Origin: an uncultured Spirochaetales bacterium
Lineage (GTDB): Bacteria; Spirochaetota; Spirochaetia; Sphaerochaetales; Sphaerochaetaceae
DNA length: 33,915 nt
Assembly (NCBI GenBank): GCA_949282255.1
Contig: CASDPA010000023.1
Span: forward strand, 1 to 33,915
Direction: 5' to 3'
A program made the translations under genes and the position numbers. A model generated the notes under the pieces. That model saw only the letters and a list, made by a program, of their open reading frames with translations. It was not told the origin of the DNA and ran no database searches. This document shows, one piece after another, positions 32,709 to 33,915 of this stretch. Position 1 is the stretch's first letter; the number at the start of each line of letters is the position of its first letter.

Positions 32709-33344
32709 CTAATTGACAGAATATACATTATATCCATTTTCATCATCAGACCTAAACAACCGCTTATACTCATCAATTTTGTCATAATTCCCAGATACAG
32801 AAGTTTCATTGAGCAAAGCATTAATCAAAGGGATATATCTTTGGATAACACTACCAAAACGCATATAAAAAGCAGATATAGAACGACAGTTATCAAAAAG
32901 AATATATTCCAATATACGATTATCAGAAAAAGACTCAAACTGTAAACCTTTATCACCAAGCCAACTACGAATCGCATCAATATTATTACTCTGAATTAAA
33001 CTAGAATCATACTGTTTTTTCCCAGCCTTAATAGCAGATGCAGTAGCATGAAGGAGATAAGCAGTACAGTTAGAAAGAACATGAGCAGTTTCAACGTGAG
33101 CACCCCTAAAAGCCTTAGTTACAGACGTAAAAGTCCGAGCATTTTCAAAAGCCAACACAATATGATAATGCCACCCCTTACTAAGACCATCATCACCTTC
33201 AACAATTTCAGGTTCATGCTGAATATAACCATAAGTACAATTAGTTAAAGATTCACAAATAGAAGATACCGAAGGATAACATTCCGCACCCTCATTAACA
33301 CACAAAAACCAATTTCTTGAACGAGTATTATAATCTATTGCCAT
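32709..33344 (-). CDS. Rolling-circle replication initiator (HUH Rep, Rep_2/pMV158-like)
   Basis: This 211-residue HUH endonuclease nicks the plus-strand origin and stays bound to the 5' end through a tyrosine. Motif order fits Rep_2: NWFLCVNE at the start (about 11), the metal-binding HYH (His59, His61) in GWHYHIVLAFENARTF, and AYLLH (Tyr96, the probable nucleophile, and His99) followed by KKQYDSSLIQSNN, which closely resembles the YLTH...KxxY...NN pattern of plasmid Rep proteins. ATG 33344 is chosen because the longer start at 33395 adds only a Phe-rich stretch; neither has a Shine-Dalgarno sequence. The C-terminus (GYNVYSVN) is encoded by the dif-like sequence. Confidence 0.8.
   Translation of the reverse strand: MAIDYNTRSRNWFLCVNEGAECYPSVSSICESLTNCTYGYIQHEPEIVEGDDGLSKGWHYHIVLAFENARTFTSVTKAFRGAHVETAHVLSNCTAYLLHATASAIKAGKKQYDSSLIQSNNIDAIRSWLGDKGLQFESFSDNRILEYILFDNCRSISAFYMRFGSVIQRYIPLINALLNETSVSGNYDKIDEYKRLFRSDDENGYNVYSVN
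32711..32738 (-). other. dif-like (Xer recombination) sequence at the element edge
   Basis: Read on the minus strand, this 28-mer matches the E. coli dif site, as I remember it, at 20 of 28 positions. The match includes the whole TGTATA centre and a 12-base run, ATAATGTATATT. XerC/XerD-exploiting plasmids and filamentous phages integrate at such sites. Overlap with the last codons of rep and the local A+T richness weaken the case. Confidence 0.4.
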
Positions 33345-33388
33345 AAAAAAAATTTTAACACAAAAACAAAAAAAATTAAAATAAAAAA

Positions 33389-33453
33389 GTGTCATGAAAA
33401 AAAATCAAAATTGACACAAAAAACATGACACACCCTGTAACACTAGGGTGTGT
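33389..33453 (-). other. Candidate replication origin/terminator region before rep
   Basis: The gap between the two genes holds a strong hairpin, ACACACCCT (33428-33436) with AGGGTGTGT (33445-33453). It also holds TGACAC at 33412-33417 and 33426-33431, plus its inverse GTGTCA at 33389-33394. Iteron-like repeats next to a hairpin beside rep are typical of rolling-circle origins. On the minus strand the hairpin is followed within three bases by TTTTTT, so it could equally be a terminator for the upstream gene. I do not recognise a known nick site. Confidence 0.5.
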
Positions 33454-33460
33454 AAAATTT

Positions 33461-33703
33461 TCATTTACAAACCGGACGCCCACGTTTACCAATACGCCTT
33501 AATATAAAATCAGCAAAAAAAGAATCAATCAAATAAAAACGCCCATCATCCAAAAAGTAAACATCATCATGAAAATCAGGATATCGCCGAACATAAGCTT
33601 TTATAGCCTTTTCAGAAACACCAGCAAGACGAGCAAGACCACCTACAGTATAGTAACAACCATCCGGAAATACAGTACCATCAAAAGAATCAACTACTAA
33701 CAT
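33461..33703 (-). CDS. Small helix-turn-helix DNA-binding protein
   Basis: This 80-residue protein has a MerR/excisionase-like helix-turn-helix (YTVGGLARLAGVSEKAIKAYVRRYP, about residues 18-42) and a basic tail RIGKRGRPVCK whose RGRP resembles an AT-hook core. It is probably a transcriptional regulator, copy-number control protein or excisionase of the element. ATG 33703 has GGGGTGG about five bases upstream; a longer frame would overlap the previous gene. It is followed by the hairpin before rep. Confidence 0.7.
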   Translation of the reverse strand: MLVVDSFDGTVFPDGCYYTVGGLARLAGVSEKAIKAYVRRYPDFHDDVYFLDDGRFYLIDSFFADFILRRIGKRGRPVCK

Positions 33704-33716
33704 AATACCACCCCAA

Positions 33717-33914
33717 CTATTCAATAGAAACAATATAACCCAAATCATCAAATACAGCATTACGAGAAAAAACACCAATCAGAATATAACGCAAAAAACT
33801 AAGATTATTTTCACGAACACCAACAGCAACAACATCATCAGGACTATGCTCAAGAACATTCCTATAAGAACTAACCTCAGAATTATAATAAGCTATAAAT
33901 TCTTTTTTTTCTTT
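33717..33914 (-). CDS. 3' end of an unknown gene of the same element
   Basis: An open frame enters from beyond the window and stops at 33717, giving 65 residues: KEKKEFIAYYNSEVSSYRNV, then a VVAVGVRENNLSFLRYILIGVF segment, ending GYIVSIE. I do not recognise a family. In a 39-codon stretch, 34 codons end in T, a bias typical of ssDNA phage genes. The stop lies 13 bases before the start of the helix-turn-helix gene, so they are probably one operon. Confidence 0.65.
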   Translation of the reverse strand, partial: KEKKEFIAYYNSEVSSYRNVLEHSPDDVVAVGVRENNLSFLRYILIGVFSRNAVFDDLGYIVSIE

Positions 33915-33915
33915 A

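Larger units (their letters stand above)
32690..33915 (-). mobile_element. Edge of an integrated rolling-circle plasmid or ssDNA phage
   Basis: From about 32690 to the window end the base composition shifts to A+T-rich with a strongly A-rich plus strand, all genes lie on the minus strand, and many codons end in T. The content is a rolling-circle initiator, a small helix-turn-helix protein and the end of a third gene. A dif-like sequence lies at the left edge. The right end is outside the window. An assembly join between unrelated DNAs is the main alternative. Confidence 0.65.

Overview
The window is bacterial chromosome, dense with single-copy housekeeping genes. It most likely comes from a spirochaete, perhaps a Sphaerochaeta/Treponema relative. 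The reasons are a PUR-alpha-type nucleic-acid-binding protein, a short (~930-residue) SMC without a recognisable hinge, a Wzi-like outer-membrane protein, many A/T-rich intergenic promoters and lipoproteins with an LSSC lipobox. The genus is inferred from family knowledge, not from a search.

Left edge (1-2471) is accessory DNA: the tail of a DUF4253 protein, an internally deleted IS200-type insertion sequence with hairpins at its ends, and a minus-strand pair (P-loop kinase and a zinc-ribbon/membrane protein). The pair lies between two direct copies of a ~190-bp leader sequence. The core follows: ppdK; a DUF368 membrane protein; tRNA-Thr; a small unknown gene with tsaD; tRNA-Gln and tRNA-Glu; an ABC-F protein with coaX and an outer-membrane protein; a convergent M29-like protein; tRNA-Gly; and a K+/H+ or Na+/H+ antiporter.

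The central block (15584-23148) is a replication/translation cluster: a PUR-domain protein, rnhB (divergent from smc), smc, ffh, and the tight operon rpsP-khpA-rimM-trmD-rplS, closed by a strong terminator. Next come a zinc-finger protein overlapping coaD, tRNA-Tyr, a YkgJ-type cysteine-cluster protein, the dnaG-rpoD operon, a coiled-coil zinc-ribbon protein, rnpB (RNase P RNA), a lipoprotein, mazG and a low-molecular-weight phosphatase.

The right edge (about 32690-33915) changes character abruptly. It is A+T-rich, all coding is on the minus strand, and many codons end in T. It encodes a rolling-circle (HUH, Rep_2/pMV158-like) replication initiator, a helix-turn-helix protein and the tail of a third gene that leaves the window. 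A hairpin and TGACAC repeats lie just before rep, and a dif-like sequence lies exactly at the junction with the chromosome. I read it as the edge of an integrated rolling-circle plasmid or ssDNA (inovirus-like) phage, possibly integrated by host Xer recombinases. This is the most interesting part of the window.

Several genes without a Shine-Dalgarno sequence have a promoter -10 hexamer only about 6-8 bases before the start codon, which points to leaderless mRNAs (best cases mazG and the M29-like gene).
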